A stretch of 64,000 nucleotides of DNA from Eremomyces bilateralis CBS 781.70 (lineage: Eukaryota; Ascomycota; Dothideomycetes; Eremomycetales; Eremomycetaceae): positions 77,812-141,811 of the forward strand of contig NW_022985089.1 in NCBI RefSeq assembly GCF_010015585.1, read 5' to 3'. The translations under genes and the position numbers were made by a program. Below the pieces are notes generated by a model. It saw only the letters and a list, made by a program, of their open reading frames with translations. It made no database searches and had not been told where the DNA came from. This document shows positions 62,471 to 64,000 of the stretch, piece after piece (the stretch's first letter is position 1; every line of letters begins with the position of its first letter).

Positions 62471-62898
62471 GTTTTCTACATCCTTCGATCCAAGATTCCC
62501 CTTCACTCAAGCCTGTTTCGTCGGCATTCTGAGCATTTCCCATCCCTGGTACTTGCATGATAGACTGGCGCTTTGATATCACCTTCGCACGCGTATTGGA
62601 TTGGACACATGGTCATTTATGGGACAACCGAGGGTTTCAGCTGTTCACTTGCAGAAGGTGTGTGGTTTGCGGACAGAACGCGGTCAATTCGTAGATATCC
62701 CGGCGGTTCTAGGAGCGGGGAGACAGCAATAATATTTTATCGCTCCATTCATGAGCCCCATGATAGTCTTTGATAATGTAGTCCATTTGTCTGGAAATGG
62801 TGTATCCCATAATCGACTAAGATGGATGATCCGACCCTCCCTTCGAAATAACAACAACAGCCATCATCCGTCAACAACCCAAACATGCCGAATCTGAC
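62471..62898. other. intergenic between convergent genes
   Basis: About 430 bases between the gid7 stop and the stop of the second GFA gene. It should hold both 3' ends. Nothing else is seen. Confidence 0.6.
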
Positions 62899-63492
62899 CT
62901 ACTCCGACTTGATCGACCCCATGAAGCTTGGTCGTTTGTGCTCAAATACCTCCTGCAGGGTTGGCTTCAAAGTCTCGAGCCTATTCCATTCCGATTAGTA
63001 GCCCCTCCAATAGAACGGTGCTCAGCGCGCGACTTACGTCCGATCCAGAATCGGTCCCCTGATACCGTACATCCGCCCTTCCTTTGGTCCGCCCTCCGAA
63101 TAGACGTGACACCCGCATGTCCCACAGAATATTCTGCGAAATCCAATTAACGCCGGGCCGCCTCGAGTTGGCAATCGTCCCATGAACTTACTTCGTCTTC
63201 GGGTTCCCACTCATCGTGTCCTCCATCGTATACCCCTTCCGCACGGAATCCGGATCCTCGATCTTGACCTGCTCGGACGTATAGAGGACTGCCTACATCA
63301 AATTATTAGCAACGGTTGCCAATGCAGGAATCCGCGTATCGTTGGACTTACCACCTGGCTCGACCCCCCACTGTTGATGCGGCAATGGCTGCAGAAACAC
63401 ATGTTTACACCGATTGGAACATCGGTCACGGTGACCTTGACAGCGCCACAGTCACAGCTGCCTGACATAGTTTCGGGTACTGAGGTCGACAT
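62899..63492 (-). CDS. GFA/CENP-V family zinc-binding protein (second)
   Basis: Four exons, complement(join(62899..62980, 63038..63133, 63192..63292, 63352..63492)), 139 residues, phases consistent. Zinc ligands: C13-x-C15 (GSCDCG), C32-x-C34-x2-C37 (CFCSHC) and the distal FCGTCGCH. This is the compact form typical of fungal GFA proteins of about 135-140 residues. The donor of intron 1 is taken after GTG (GTAAGT); an alternative donor one codon earlier would remove a Val. Met9 (63468) is a possible alternative start. The reaction is unknown, as for most fungal members. It differs clearly from the GFA protein at 277-1051 in length and in the residues around the ligands, so the two are distant paralogues rather than a recent duplication. 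Confidence 0.88.
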
Positions 63493-64000
63493 TCTTCTTG
63501 TTATTATAGCTGGATGCTTCTCGAAATGAACCTAGATCGTGGAAAGTAGCGACTCTGGTGATGATGGGATGTCGAAGGGGGGAGTGTGGTGTGCTGGCTG
63601 ATTGGCATGCTTAGCCGTGTGATAATGGCGGTTTATATATGCGAATGAAAGCCATCCTGAGTCGGGTCGGGCGGTGATAGCAATTCGCCGACCAACGCGC
63701 CCTATGCAGGTACTTGTAGACGCGTGGATAATGGCGTTGGGGAGCATCTTGAAATGGTCGAGATGTCGGCGTTTGGAAGAGAAATACACCGATATATGTA
63801 CAGGAACCTTACTTACCCCTTGTGTGTTCCAGGTGCAGATCACCCAAAAGAGGACTAAATAAAGCGATTGATGACAGATAAATTCGCTGATGAGACCGCG
63901 GCCTTTTGAATTCACATCGTCGTGGTTTTTATAATCGTGTCTAATACCGTATCCACAGGACGGAGATTCAGCTTATTTGCATCCGATGTGTCGGTGCTCT
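63493..64000. other. window edge, promoter of second GFA gene
   Basis: About 500 bases upstream of the GFA gene to the window end. It contains a reverse CCAATCA box at 63599-63605. A 127-codon minus-strand open frame resembles no protein. Confidence 0.55.
63599..63605 (-). promoter_or_regulatory. CCAAT box upstream of second GFA gene
   Basis: CCAATCA on the minus strand lies about 107 bases before the start codon, a usual position for the fungal HAP/CBF site. Single-site support only. Confidence 0.35.

Overview
The window looks like chromosomal DNA from a filamentous ascomycete, most likely a eurotiomycete (Aspergillus/Penicillium-like). The genes carry many short introns (mostly 45-70 nt) with GTRAGT-like donors and CTAAC/CTGAC-like branch points. 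Lineage-typical families include a C2H2 factor of the Sfp1 type, a Gid7/WDR26 homologue and a Cel1A-like GH1 beta-glucosidase. Species cannot be fixed from the sequence alone. I rebuilt exons by hand from splice signals, conserved residues and reading-frame arithmetic. No database search was possible.

Layout. 0-17 kb is dense: a GFA/CENP-V zinc protein (-), an inositol polyphosphate 5-phosphatase with a beta-propeller-like region (-), a small CHY zinc-finger protein (+) with a 5-nt first coding exon, proteasome subunit alpha-4 (-), a mitochondrial D-2-hydroxyacid/D-2-hydroxyglutarate dehydrogenase (+), a mitochondrial cysteine-synthase-like enzyme (-) and condensin subunit Ycg1/Cnd3 (+). A cytosolic GH1 beta-glucosidase (+, 16.7-18.4 kb) follows. 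Then comes a gene-poor stretch of about 7 kb (18.4-25.3 kb) that ends at a bZIP regulator (+).

27-47 kb holds a 2-oxoglutarate/Fe(II) dioxygenase (-), Uba4 (-), nucleoporin Nup85 (-), a SYLF/Ysc84 protein (+), an Rtc3-like SBDS-domain protein (-), a RhoGEF (-), proteasome chaperone Nas2 (+) and the Ran GTPase Gsp1 (+). 49.7-51.5 kb is an aldehyde dehydrogenase (+). After a 3.7-kb gap come the Sfp1-type regulator (+), a Gid7/WDR26-type GID E3 subunit (+) and, at the right edge, a second unrelated-looking GFA-family gene (-).

Most genes are core housekeeping functions: proteasome assembly and core (alpha-4, Nas2), nuclear transport (Gsp1, Nup85), chromosome structure (condensin), and sulfur transfer and cysteine metabolism (Uba4, cysteine synthase). 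Two neighbouring genes suggest nutrient control (Sfp1, Gid7). I see no biosynthetic cluster, CRISPR, rRNA, convincing tRNA or recognisable intact transposon. The most useful points for follow-up are the 5-nt exon, the unresolved 5' ends of sfp1 and gid7, two unusually long introns (bZIP and dioxygenase), a zinc-cluster-like upstream ORF, small repeats and hairpins, and the 7-kb gene-poor block.
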